Source: Solimicrobium sp043758755 (GTDB lineage Bacteria > Pseudomonadota > Gammaproteobacteria > Burkholderiales > Burkholderiaceae_D). From it: a DNA stretch of 64,000 nucleotides. Both the position numbers and the translations under genes were made by a program. This document shows positions 1 to 8,334 of the stretch, one piece after another. The stretch covers positions 227,231 through 291,230 of the forward strand of contig JAYVMW010000012.1 in NCBI GenBank assembly GCA_043758755.1. Direction: 5' to 3'. Each line of letters opens with the position of its first letter. Position 1 is the first letter of the stretch. The notes under the pieces are model-generated. The model was not told where the DNA came from and searched no databases. It was given only the letters and a program-made list of their open reading frames with translations.

Positions 1-185
1 AGGGCATCGACCTTGCCAATATATTGCAGATCGTTCTTGTCATCGATGAAGTAAGCGGTATGTACCTGATAGTGCTTTGCCAGGTGTTCGAGCAGATGCC
101 ATGAACGGATCTTGTCACCTTTGTCGGGTGGGAATGGTATGCGATGTACCAGCAACAGCAAATTTTCTTTGGTCGGTGTTGTCAT
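1..185 (-). CDS. XrtA-associated sugar transferase, N-terminal part (cut by window edge)
   Basis: Reading the minus strand from the ATG at 183-185 gives an open frame to the window edge, beginning MTTPTKENLLLLVHRIPFPP and continuing DKGDKIRSWHLLEHLA. This is the start of the glycosyltransferase family found beside exosortase A (TIGR03087 type, a GT4-like sugar transferase). The ATG overlaps the stop of the FemAB-like gene by 4 nt (ATGA), so the two are translationally coupled and this gene is next in the exopolysaccharide operon. Only about 61 residues are visible, so catalytic residues cannot be checked. Role inferred: adding a sugar to the lipid-linked repeat unit at the cytoplasmic membrane. 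Confidence 0.75.
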   Translation of the reverse strand, partial: MTTPTKENLLLLVHRIPFPPDKGDKIRSWHLLEHLAKHYQVHTAYFIDDKNDLQYIGKVDA

Positions 186-1258
186 CCGAGATTTTTCACC
201 AGAAAAGGACCAACGAAATTGGCTACGGTGATCGGCATGCGTCGCCACAGATTGATAAACAGCTTGAAGCGCGGATTGAGCGGGTTATTTTCAGGCAGCT
301 CAGACAGCGTGTACAGCTGATATTCGTAGTGCAGCGGCTGGGCGGTAAAGCCCCAGTTTTTTTTGAAATCAAAGGCGCCGGTACCGGCTTTGCTGCGCCC
401 GAAATCAAATACCCGGATTCCTCTTGCGCAGGCCCGCTTCATTAATTCCCAGTACATGAAGTCGTTGCCGGCCACTGCACGTGCCCGGGTGGTGCCGCCG
501 CCGTAATAGGGCAGCACTTCATCCCTGAAATAAAAACTCAGCACGCCGGCAATGACCTCAGCGTTTTGCGTGATGGTTAATATCTCGCAATCGGACCCAA
601 ACACTTCTTTCAGTATTCTGAAATATTTTTTTGAAAACACCGGCGTGCCCAGATGATGCACGCTGTTCGAATAAGCATAAAAGAACCGGTCGACGTCCTG
701 ATCGATTTCGCCCTGCAGATTTTCCTTGATACCCTTGCGTACCATTGCGCGCTGTTTTCTGGGGATGGCCAGCATGTTATTTTCTTCAATCGGGTCAATT
801 TCCTTCCTGAACGTAAAGTACAGGTTTTTGCTGATCCAGTCGGGATTTTGCGGCTCAAGGTTGCGCATTTCCAGATAGCCGGCCCTGAGTGACTCGGCCA
901 GCTGTTGCGCTGCCAGTGTAAGGAGCGCTCTGGCCGTTGCGTCGTGACTGGCAACGCCGCCATAAACGCAGAACGGTAATGAACATAATGAATGGCCGAA
1001 CAGTGCGCTTTTGATTTGCGCCAAAGGCAGTACACCGATAATTTCGCCATCGGACTCGGCATAGTAAAACCAGGTCTTATGGCCAAAGGCACTCTCTATG
1101 ACAGCCTTCCAGCCTGCCCTGTGAAAAAAAGTGGCATCCGGACAGGCCGTAACAAACCGGTCCCAGCGCTCCATGTCCTGGGCCTGCATGAGGCCCACGC
1201 GAACGGCTGAAGGCAAACTTGAACTGATGGGTACAGGCATCTCGTTAAGCATATTCAT
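182..1258 (-). CDS. FemAB-like protein, XrtA/PEP-CTERM system-associated
   Basis: The 358-residue protein has the GNAT-like fold of FemAB/BioF2-type acyl or aminoacyl transferases; the stretch around ATFFHRAGWKAVIE and the later FDFGRSKAGTGAFDFKKNWG block are typical of the XrtA-associated FemAB family (TIGR03019 type). These proteins sit in exosortase A polysaccharide loci; their substrate is not established, and modification of the polysaccharide or its carrier is an inference. It overlaps the deacetylase upstream by 14 nt and the sugar transferase downstream by 4 nt, so it lies inside a tight operon. A second FemAB/GNAT protein is encoded at 11178-12269. Confidence 0.85.
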   Translation of the reverse strand: MNMLNEMPVPISSSLPSAVRVGLMQAQDMERWDRFVTACPDATFFHRAGWKAVIESAFGHKTWFYYAESDGEIIGVLPLAQIKSALFGHSLCSLPFCVYGGVASHDATARALLTLAAQQLAESLRAGYLEMRNLEPQNPDWISKNLYFTFRKEIDPIEENNMLAIPRKQRAMVRKGIKENLQGEIDQDVDRFFYAYSNSVHHLGTPVFSKKYFRILKEVFGSDCEILTITQNAEVIAGVLSFYFRDEVLPYYGGGTTRARAVAGNDFMYWELMKRACARGIRVFDFGRSKAGTGAFDFKKNWGFTAQPLHYEYQLYTLSELPENNPLNPRFKLFINLWRRMPITVANFVGPFLVKNLG

Positions 1259-2123
1259 TCAGTCGGTTCGCCTTGTTTAAAAATACCGCGTCCATGCGGC
1301 TCCAGCGAAAATCGCGAATCAATTCCCGTAATTTCGATTCATTTTGTGACAGATTGATGTAGTGCCGGAATCGGGTTTTGAAATTGAGCTGCTGCTGAAC
1401 CGGCTGGTCGGGATCGAGTTCCCAAGGGTGAAAATAAAAAATTCCCGCTTGCCCGTCAATTTGATTGATGCGCCTGATCAGCCAGTGCGACAGTGAATAC
1501 GGATAGAGCCGGAAAAAACCGCCGCCGCCTGCCGGAAAATTTTTATTGAAAAGACGCACTGTGGAGATCGGCAATTCCAGCAATCCGTCCTGCCCGTTCG
1601 GATACCAGGCAAAACGCGGCGCATCATGGATGCCGTAATGATCATGGCTGATCGGGTAAATACTGGAACTGTAGCGATATCCTGCCTTTAACAGCACATC
1701 CAGTGCCCACAGGGTTTTGGTACCGATGGAAAAACTGGGCGCCCGATAACCCAGCACCGCATTGCCGGTCAGGTCTTCGATCAATTGTTTGCTGCGGTTG
1801 ACGTCAGCACTGAATTCGGATTGGGTCTGGTCACCCACGCGCAGGTGATCCTGGCCGTGGCTGGCCAATTCGTGGCCATTGTCGTGAATGTTCCTTACCA
1901 TGGCCGGATAGCGTTCGGCGATCCATCCCAATGTAAAAAATGTCGCTTTCACCTGTGCTTCATCCAGCAGACCAAGGATGAGATCAATGTTGCGTTCAAC
2001 ACGGCAGATCTGACTTGGCCAGCTGTCGCGCGAAATGTAGGGGGCGAAAGCCGAGACTTGAAAATAATCTTCAACGTCGATGGTCATGGCATTGCATATG
2101 ACGCTGCGCTCAGAACGTTGCAT
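1245..2123 (-). CDS. Polysaccharide deacetylase, XrtA system-associated
   Basis: This 292-residue NodB-homology protein carries the metal and catalytic motifs expected of carbohydrate esterase family 4: TIDVEDYF with the first Asp, SHGQDH for the His-x-x-x-His pair, and YRAPSFSI. The C-terminal region with PWELDPDQP matches the DUF3473 extension of the exosortase-associated deacetylases (TIGR03006 type). It should remove N-acetyl groups from the polysaccharide made by this locus. It has no obvious signal peptide. The frame could also start at Met13 (MTIDVEDYF), which would still keep the domain. It overlaps the FemAB gene by 14 nt. Confidence 0.88.
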   Translation of the reverse strand: MQRSERSVICNAMTIDVEDYFQVSAFAPYISRDSWPSQICRVERNIDLILGLLDEAQVKATFFTLGWIAERYPAMVRNIHDNGHELASHGQDHLRVGDQTQSEFSADVNRSKQLIEDLTGNAVLGYRAPSFSIGTKTLWALDVLLKAGYRYSSSIYPISHDHYGIHDAPRFAWYPNGQDGLLELPISTVRLFNKNFPAGGGGFFRLYPYSLSHWLIRRINQIDGQAGIFYFHPWELDPDQPVQQQLNFKTRFRHYINLSQNESKLRELIRDFRWSRMDAVFLNKANRLNEYA

Positions 2124-2137
2124 TTAAATTCCCTTTT

Positions 2138-2215
2138 TTGTCATCCCCACGCAGGTGGGAATCCCGATAATTGTTGATGTCGCTGGCTGGGATGCTATCC
2201 CCACCTGGCACCTGT
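2138..2215. repeat. REP-like palindromic element
   Basis: The gap between the deacetylase and ATPase genes contains CCCAC-GCA-GGTGGG, a short hairpin in the context TCATCCCCACGCAGGTGGGA, followed about 40 nt later by a second related arm (TATCCCCACCTGG). This is the look of the common GTCATCCC/GGGAATCC class of repetitive extragenic palindromes. Only one locus is visible in the window, so copy number in the genome is unknown. Confidence 0.4.
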
Positions 2216-2241
2216 TGATGCCAGCATTACATACTGGTCAA

Positions 2242-3222
2242 TTAAACTTTTGATGGGTGCATCAATTTATTTAACGTCTCGATAATCGATGTCAGCGCCC
2301 GTTCCATCCGCCCAAGGCGTTCGTCAACGACATCGGAATAGGAATAATTTTCTGCCAGACTCTCGACCAGCGGCCGGATGGCTTTGATCGGAGCAGGTTG
2401 TGGCACTGCGGAGATGTCCTGCTGGATATCCTTGATAACCAGCGCAATTTCAGTGGCGGTAAAATTGCGGATTTCTTCCAGATACCCCATCAAAAACATG
2501 CGATCACAGAATGAATTGATCTTTCTGGGAATGCCGCCGGTAAAATTATGAATGGCGATGAAAGCGTCCCGGTTTATTTTGGGATTGCATTTCCAGCCAA
2601 CGGTCGTTAAGCGGTGCTCTATGTAATCTCTGGTTTCAACGATATCCAGCGGACCTAAATGGTAGTTTGCGATGATGCGCTGATACAGTTGTTGCATTTC
2701 AGAGCTGTGCATGATTTGACGAAACTCTGGTTGACCCAACAGAAAGGTTTGCAGCAGACATTTATCGTCAGTCTGAAAATTGGACAGCATGCGCAATTCT
2801 TCCAGTGCGCGTGGCGACAGATTTTGTGCTTCATCCACAACCAGCAGAGCGCGTTTGCCCGCCATGTCCACCTGCCTTAAAAATTGTTCAATGCGGTGCA
2901 ACATGGATGCCTTGCTGGTGTTTTCGTATTCAATGCCAAAGGCACCGGCAACCAGACGCAATATATCTTCGGAATCGACATGGGTATTGACAATCTGCGC
3001 AGCAACGATGTTTTTTGAATCGAGTTCAGAAAACAGATTGCGCATCAGCGTGGTTTTTCCGGCGCCTATTTCTCCGGTAATGACGATGAATCCTTCGCCC
3101 TGCGAAATGCCATACTCAAGATAGGACATGGCACGCTTATGTCCTTTGCTGCCGTAAAAAAATCGCGGATCGGGCTTTAACTGGAACGGCTTGGAGGTAA
3201 ATCCGTAATATTTTTCGTACAT
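2242..3222 (-). CDS. ExeA-like AAA ATPase, XrtA/PEP-CTERM system-associated
   Basis: The protein starts MYEKYYGFTSKPFQLKPDP, the usual opening of the ExeA/GspA-type ATPases, and has a Walker A motif GEIGAGKTT and Walker B LLVVDEAQNL. At 326 residues it fits the exosortase-associated ATPase family (TIGR03015 type). Such ATPases are cytoplasmic and are thought to help polysaccharide assembly or export; the exact role is unknown. The start has a GAGG ribosome site. It follows the beta-barrel gene by 10 nt in the same operon. Confidence 0.88.
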   Translation of the reverse strand: MYEKYYGFTSKPFQLKPDPRFFYGSKGHKRAMSYLEYGISQGEGFIVITGEIGAGKTTLMRNLFSELDSKNIVAAQIVNTHVDSEDILRLVAGAFGIEYENTSKASMLHRIEQFLRQVDMAGKRALLVVDEAQNLSPRALEELRMLSNFQTDDKCLLQTFLLGQPEFRQIMHSSEMQQLYQRIIANYHLGPLDIVETRDYIEHRLTTVGWKCNPKINRDAFIAIHNFTGGIPRKINSFCDRMFLMGYLEEIRNFTATEIALVIKDIQQDISAVPQPAPIKAIRPLVESLAENYSYSDVVDERLGRMERALTSIIETLNKLMHPSKV

Positions 3223-3232
3223 CTGAACCTCA

Positions 3233-4762
3233 TTAAAATTTGAATGCGAGCATCAATGACAGAATATTATTTTTGGAACTGCCTATGAAAAAATTGGATG
3301 TGGACTGGATGTACTGGTATTGCAGTGTTGCTCGAAGTCTCGGATCCCACTGATGATTCAGACTTGTCGTCAATATGTTGCTGTCAAAGGTAATGTTCGC
3401 TGTTTCGTCCACCGACTTTGAACGCGATACCATCAATGAATAATTGGTGCGTGGCGTAAAAGTGTGATTCAACATGATATTGGCACCGGTCTGCTTGGTG
3501 TTGTTGTTCTGGCTGATGTCGCTGGAGACTGTACTCACAGGGAGGGACTGGACATCGCGCCGGATATTGAATACGGAAAAAATGAGCGTGTTGCGCAAAC
3601 CTGAAAGCGCAACCGAACCCTGCAGATACCGTTGTAAAAATACCTGGTCCGTAACGGTATTGACTGGCGTTGTGAGTGTGCCTGGCAATCCGTTACTCTG
3701 TATGAATGCATCGACTGCCTGCTGCCTTTGCGTTGCATCGGGAATGCTGGACATCCACAGCGCGTTCAGAAAATCGGACGTGTTTGTGGCGGAGGGAACA
3801 AACAGCTGGCTGCGACTGGTAGTGAGTCCATCGCTGTAACCCAGATTCCACACCGTTGCATAGGTTCTTTCATTGGCAATCAAACTATAGGTGTTACCGT
3901 AGTAGTGTCTGCCAAAACTTGCGCTCAGCTTGGTTCTTGCGCTGGGCGTCCAGCTGAATCCCAGTGACCAGTCCGCACCTTCCGGCTTTTTGCCATCCGG
4001 GGTCAGGTAACTGTTTTTTTCATATCCGGCACTGGCGGTCAATGCGAATTCAGATGAAAGATGGTAGCCACTGCTCAGGGTGGTGCTCTGCATTTCCAGA
4101 TCATTCTGGTTTGTATAATTTATCTTCTCATCGCTGTACAGCAGATTCCAGTCTACGGTTTTGAAAGCAGGGCCGCTCTTGACGACTGTCCTGACAGCAT
4201 TGGAAACACTGTCTAACAGACCGCCATATGTGGCATTGATATAGTTGTGGATAAAACGAAGTTCTGCAGAGGCGTCCTGCCCGAAGTTGGTTTTTAAGTA
4301 AGGTTCCAGATCGTAGGTTCTGGTTTCGTAGCGATTGCCGGACAGGGTCTGGTTGTTGGGTGTTTGCGGGGCGAATGCGGAGTAATTCTGCTGGCTGATA
4401 TTGGCACTGTTCTCAAAATAAAACAGGTCTTTGATAAATTCTTCTTTTGAATTTGCCGACAGGATCTGATTGGTTTGCTCAGAATGCGTTTCACCGGAAT
4501 AGAGTAATTCCTGAACCGCATAATCGAAATGCAATTTGAACGACGGGCCATCGGCTGAAACAAGAATTCCCGGCATGACTTCGGTGATGAAGGCACTGTT
4601 TTGCGTGCCGTTCGACGTCAGATACACATTGTCATTGTAGCTTTCCATTAAATTGAGGGTCGGGGTAATGCGAATATCATCCGCACAGGCGGCAACGGAA
4701 AGTAGCAGTGCGCAATGAAACAGAACGATCTGTCTCCCTGTTTTTACCTGAAACCGTTCCAT
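3233..4762 (-). CDS. Outer-membrane beta-barrel protein, PEP-CTERM system-associated
   Basis: After a signal peptide (VLFHCALLLSVAACADD) the protein is rich in alternating polar/hydrophobic strands with aromatic girdles and ends in a C-terminal Phe (LSLMLAFKF), as outer-membrane barrels do. It matches the exosortase-locus barrel family TIGR03016. The ORF is open from 4804, but I choose the ATG at 4762: it has AGGAAG nine bases upstream and lies 13 bp past the kinase stop, while the longer form would overlap the kinase. The 509-residue product is likely the outer-membrane part of polysaccharide export or secretion. Confidence 0.82.
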   Translation of the reverse strand: MERFQVKTGRQIVLFHCALLLSVAACADDIRITPTLNLMESYNDNVYLTSNGTQNSAFITEVMPGILVSADGPSFKLHFDYAVQELLYSGETHSEQTNQILSANSKEEFIKDLFYFENSANISQQNYSAFAPQTPNNQTLSGNRYETRTYDLEPYLKTNFGQDASAELRFIHNYINATYGGLLDSVSNAVRTVVKSGPAFKTVDWNLLYSDEKINYTNQNDLEMQSTTLSSGYHLSSEFALTASAGYEKNSYLTPDGKKPEGADWSLGFSWTPSARTKLSASFGRHYYGNTYSLIANERTYATVWNLGYSDGLTTSRSQLFVPSATNTSDFLNALWMSSIPDATQRQQAVDAFIQSNGLPGTLTTPVNTVTDQVFLQRYLQGSVALSGLRNTLIFSVFNIRRDVQSLPVSTVSSDISQNNNTKQTGANIMLNHTFTPRTNYSLMVSRSKSVDETANITFDSNILTTSLNHQWDPRLRATLQYQYIQSTSNFFIGSSKNNILSLMLAFKF

Positions 4763-4775
4763 TGTTTCACGCTTC

Positions 4776-5702
4776 CTAGGCATAGTAATCACCGTAGTAA
4801 TCACTGGCGAATTCTTTCGCTTTGTTATAAATCAGTGACACATTGTTGGTGGTTTTTAACTGGCTTAATACTTCCTTGACCGCATTTTGCGTAGTCGATC
4901 CGGCTTCCACTACCAGAACAATCTGGCCCATCTGATTGGTCAACACTCTGGCTTCAGTGCTTAATAATAATGGCGGCGAATCAAAAATAATGACCCGGTC
5001 CGGGTAGCGATCTGAAATCTCGCTCAGCAGCTTACTCATGGAATGACTGGCCAGCAATTCTGTAGCATGTTTGTGATGACTGCCGGCAAACAGCAAGGTC
5101 AGCTTGTCGATATTGGTTCGCAGCATGACATCGGCCAAATCAAGATTTTTTTCCTTTAGAATATCCATGAGTCCGACTTGATATTGTTCCTGATCATGTT
5201 TGATTTTCAGATAACGGGAAATCGCCGGTCTGGCCACATCGGCATCCACCAATAAAACGGTGCGATCCATTTCAAGTGCAATACTGATGGCAAGGTTGAT
5301 TGCGCAAAAAGTTTTTCCTTCACCAGGCAAAGAACTGGTAATCATGATCAGATTATGGTGAAACGGTCTGGTGCCGGTGTTGGCGTTGAAAATTTTGTCA
5401 AGTAACGGGCGTTTAATTCGGCGGAACTGTTCTGCGATGCTGCTGCGTTCGGTATCCGGTGTCACCATGCCAAGCTGTTGCAGTTTTTCCAGATCAATTT
5501 CGACTCTTTTGACATTCTGACTTTCAACTGATGCCGGATTGGCAGCTACGTTTATTTTGGCAGTTGGCGTCGGCCTGAGCGGGACTTTTTGCTGATTTTG
5601 CGGCACAACTTTGGATTCGATTTCATGATGAACATCTTTTTGCTCAGCTGCCGAATTCTTGTTTTGATCAAGTTTTAGAATCGCTTTTTCAATTATGCTC
5701 AC
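4776..5702 (-). CDS. Tyrosine autokinase, XrtA-associated (BY-kinase)
   Basis: This is a bacterial tyrosine kinase cytoplasmic domain of the Wzc/CpsD kind: Walker A SSLPGEGKTF, Walker A' VLLVDADVARP, Walker B VIIFDSPPLL, and a C-terminal tyrosine cluster DYYGDYYA that is the expected autophosphorylation site. The start is GTG with GGAG upstream. It is separate from the chain-length protein next to it, as in Gram-positive CpsC/CpsD and in exosortase loci (TIGR03018 type). Its phosphorylation cycle would control polymer length and export. Confidence 0.9.
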   Translation of the reverse strand: MSIIEKAILKLDQNKNSAAEQKDVHHEIESKVVPQNQQKVPLRPTPTAKINVAANPASVESQNVKRVEIDLEKLQQLGMVTPDTERSSIAEQFRRIKRPLLDKIFNANTGTRPFHHNLIMITSSLPGEGKTFCAINLAISIALEMDRTVLLVDADVARPAISRYLKIKHDQEQYQVGLMDILKEKNLDLADVMLRTNIDKLTLLFAGSHHKHATELLASHSMSKLLSEISDRYPDRVIIFDSPPLLLSTEARVLTNQMGQIVLVVEAGSTTQNAVKEVLSQLKTTNNVSLIYNKAKEFASDYYGDYYA

Positions 5703-5744
5703 GCTTCGCTCCAGACTTTGGTTTTAAAGTTCAATCGTGCGTAT

Positions 5745-7280
5745 TCAGGCTGACAGGTAGATGGTAGTCATCATGGCACCGTAAAAGAGCAGGAGCATGA
5801 ACGCAGAAAATGAAAAGGCATACAGGCTGCGCTTGCGTCTGATTTGTTCGGCTTCGGTCCAGTTCATCGTGATGGTGCCCAGTATCGGCAGTCCCGTCCC
5901 TTCAATCAGCTCATGTTGTGATAAAAAAGTGGGTCTGACTTTACTCATTAAAACCGAACTTAAGATACCCAGTACCAGAGCGCCCAAAAAAGCGAGTGAA
6001 AAAAGTTTTAAACGGTTTGGCCCGATCGGTGAAACCGGCGAAGTAGGTGGGTCAATAACCCGGAATGTCATCATCTGGGTTGTGGCATTGAGGTCGCTGG
6101 AAATTTTGGCTGACTCGCGGCTCGCAACCAGTTTCTCGTAATTTTCCTTGTTGATAACGTAATCGCGATTGAGCTGTGCCAGTTGCGACTCAATTTCAGG
6201 CGCGGCACCGGTCAATTCCCGTAATTTTGAATAGCGCATACTGTATTCATCAACACGCACGCGCATTGAAGCGACTCTCTTCTCCGATTCAGCCAGTGAC
6301 ACCCTGAGCTGTTGGTACATCGGATTGGCTGCAAGGTTCATTGACCCCGGTTTCCTGTTTTTTTCTTCTGCAGCTCTTTTCGTCTGCAGTTGGTCCAGCA
6401 GTCGCTTCGAAGCAACGATGTCAGGATGCTCTTCTGTGTACTGCATGCGCAGATTGTCGAGATTTTTGGTTACGGCGCGAATCCGGTCATCCAGTTCCGG
6501 ATCGGAAAAGGGGGGCGATGTGTCCTCACCGGTTGCCGAAGGAGCGTCGATGCTGGCGATCTGCTTTCTGATGGCATCGCGACCCTGTTCTGCCTCGGCC
6601 AGTTCCAGTTTGGCCTGACTCAGACTTTCTGTGATCTCCAAGAGCTTGCTGCCAAATTCTGCCCCGTCATGCGGCAATAAACCCAGATTTTTAAGTTTGA
6701 ATTCTTTGAGCGCATTCTCTGCAGCAGAAAGCTTGTCTTCGTATATTTTTATCTGGTTATTGATAAAAACAATGGCTTTTGCCGAGTCCTGGCGTTCATC
6801 GCCGATTGAGCCTTCCACAAAAATGGTCAGCAGTGACTGCACCACGTCTTTTGCTATTTTGGGCGTGGTATCGGTGTAGCTGATGCTGTAAATATCGTTT
6901 TGAGTCGTGCTGGTGATTTTGATGGATGCAATTAATTTGTCGATTAATTTCTCTTTATTTTTTTCATTGTTGGCCAGCAGATCCATGTCAACCATGCGCA
7001 TGACGCGTTCCACATTGGGGCGACTGAGCAGGGTTCGGCTCATGATCGAAACCTGCTGTTCGACGTTGGGTACGCTGGTCATGCCGGACAGCAGCGGCTT
7101 CAGGATGCTCTGGGTATCGACAAACACTCTTGCTGACGATTGATATTCATCGGGGAGTTTGAGTATGACGACAAAGCCAATGATCGAAACAACCCATGCT
7201 ATGTTATTGGCATTCCAGCGATATTTCCAACCACCCCGGAATACGGACTGTATCTGTTTAAGCAATTCTTCCATCTGCAT
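5745..7280 (-). CDS. Polysaccharide chain-length determinant, XrtA system (Wzz/GNVR)
   Basis: The 511-residue protein has a transmembrane segment near residues 27-43, a Wzz-type periplasmic start (PDEYQSSARVFVDTQSILKP), a long coiled-coil middle, the conserved proline-rich turn before the second membrane helix (DPPTSPVSPIGPNRLK), and a last hydrophobic segment at the C terminus. This is the exosortase-associated chain-length family (TIGR03007 type). It works with the adjacent kinase as an inner-membrane co-polymerase. It is the first gene of the minus-strand operon, and its promoter must lie in the 390-bp gap up to the export gene. Confidence 0.9.
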   Translation of the reverse strand: MQMEELLKQIQSVFRGGWKYRWNANNIAWVVSIIGFVVILKLPDEYQSSARVFVDTQSILKPLLSGMTSVPNVEQQVSIMSRTLLSRPNVERVMRMVDMDLLANNEKNKEKLIDKLIASIKITSTTQNDIYSISYTDTTPKIAKDVVQSLLTIFVEGSIGDERQDSAKAIVFINNQIKIYEDKLSAAENALKEFKLKNLGLLPHDGAEFGSKLLEITESLSQAKLELAEAEQGRDAIRKQIASIDAPSATGEDTSPPFSDPELDDRIRAVTKNLDNLRMQYTEEHPDIVASKRLLDQLQTKRAAEEKNRKPGSMNLAANPMYQQLRVSLAESEKRVASMRVRVDEYSMRYSKLRELTGAAPEIESQLAQLNRDYVINKENYEKLVASRESAKISSDLNATTQMMTFRVIDPPTSPVSPIGPNRLKLFSLAFLGALVLGILSSVLMSKVRPTFLSQHELIEGTGLPILGTITMNWTEAEQIRRKRSLYAFSFSAFMLLLFYGAMMTTIYLSA

Positions 7281-7670
7281 TTTCCATGGTGAGGTGTGAA
7301 CGGTATTAATTCATTCGTAATGCAATTGCCTTTTTAGAAGCAAATATATACATGCTTTACGTAACCGTCTAGACAATTTTTATAATTGATTGGATCTCAA
7401 ATGGAAAGTGTGTCATCTGTTCTAAATTGAAATAATGTCGAAAAAAATAGGGATTAAATTAATTAGTCGTTGTGTGATGGTAATTGCAATAAATAATTTA
7501 TTATAAATGCATGAATCATCACAAAGTATGCTGTAGTATCTTCGCTTATCGTCAAAGAAAGAGTACAAATGCCTAGCAGTCAGCTTGACTGACTACTAGT
7601 TTGGACACTGCGGTTTTTTTAAAGATAATCTGGAACCTGTAAGTTTCAACAACACGTATAGGGAATTCAA
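7281..7670. promoter_or_regulatory. Divergent intergenic region of the exopolysaccharide locus
   Basis: This AT-rich, gene-free stretch separates the minus-strand chain-length operon from the plus-strand export gene and must hold both promoters. I see no convincing GG-N10-GC sigma-54 element here. A TTGACT at about 7584 could be a -35 box for the export gene, but no good -10 follows at the right spacing. An ORF on the minus strand across 7573-7770 is not convincing. Confidence 0.5.
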
Positions 7671-8306
7671 ATGAATAATCTGCGCATAAAAAATACTCCA
7701 TGGCTGTTCGCACTGTTTGTTTCCTGCTGTCTTGTTTTATTGTCCGGATGTGCGTCTGGTCCTGGTACACCGTACGACGCTAAAAACGCCCAGTTCTCCG
7801 AGACCGATTATGTGATCGGTGCCGGTGACGCCCTCAACGTCATCGTATGGCGTAATCCCGAAGTATCGATGGTCGTCACGGTTCGTCCGGACGGAAAAAT
7901 TTCAACACCGCTGGTAGAAGATATTGTCGCAGATGGTAAAACGCCTTCGATACTTGCGCGCGAAATCGAATCCAAATTGTCCAAATTTATTCAGTCTCCC
8001 GTTGTGACAGTGGTAGTGACGTCATTTTCCGGTCCTTATTCGGAACAGGTTCGGGTAATCGGAGAGGCAGCCAAACCGCAGGCACTGGCCTATCGGCATG
8101 GCATGACGGTGATGGACGTCATCATTGGCGTGGGCGGCATCACAGAATTTGCATCAGGTAATAAAGCCACCATCATTCGCAACACCGACGGCAACCAGCA
8201 GAAAATCAATGTGCGCCTCAATGATTTGATCAAGGATGGCGATATCTCGGCCAACATGCCTGTGCGGCCAGGCGATATTCTGCTCATCCCGCAAAGCTTC
8301 TTCTGA
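7671..8306 (+). CDS. Polysaccharide export lipoprotein (Wza-like), XrtA system
   Basis: A signal peptide ends in the lipobox LLSGC, so the 211-residue protein is lipidated. It then shows the Poly_export (PES) domain, with YVIGAGDALNVIVWRNPE and VRPDGKISTPLV, followed by one SLBB-like domain. It fits the short exosortase-type export protein family (TIGR03027). It should form the periplasmic/outer-membrane conduit for the polymer made with the neighbouring chain-length, kinase and barrel proteins. It is transcribed away from them. Confidence 0.9.
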   Translation: MNNLRIKNTPWLFALFVSCCLVLLSGCASGPGTPYDAKNAQFSETDYVIGAGDALNVIVWRNPEVSMVVTVRPDGKISTPLVEDIVADGKTPSILAREIESKLSKFIQSPVVTVVVTSFSGPYSEQVRVIGEAAKPQALAYRHGMTVMDVIIGVGGITEFASGNKATIIRNTDGNQQKINVRLNDLIKDGDISANMPVRPGDILLIPQSFF

Positions 8307-8334
8307 CATCACCCTCGAATGGCTGTCTGTAAAT

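Noticed and set aside
7281..7670. Sigma-54 promoter for the exopolysaccharide genes
   Set aside because: I looked on both strands and found no GG-N10-GC element with flanking match.
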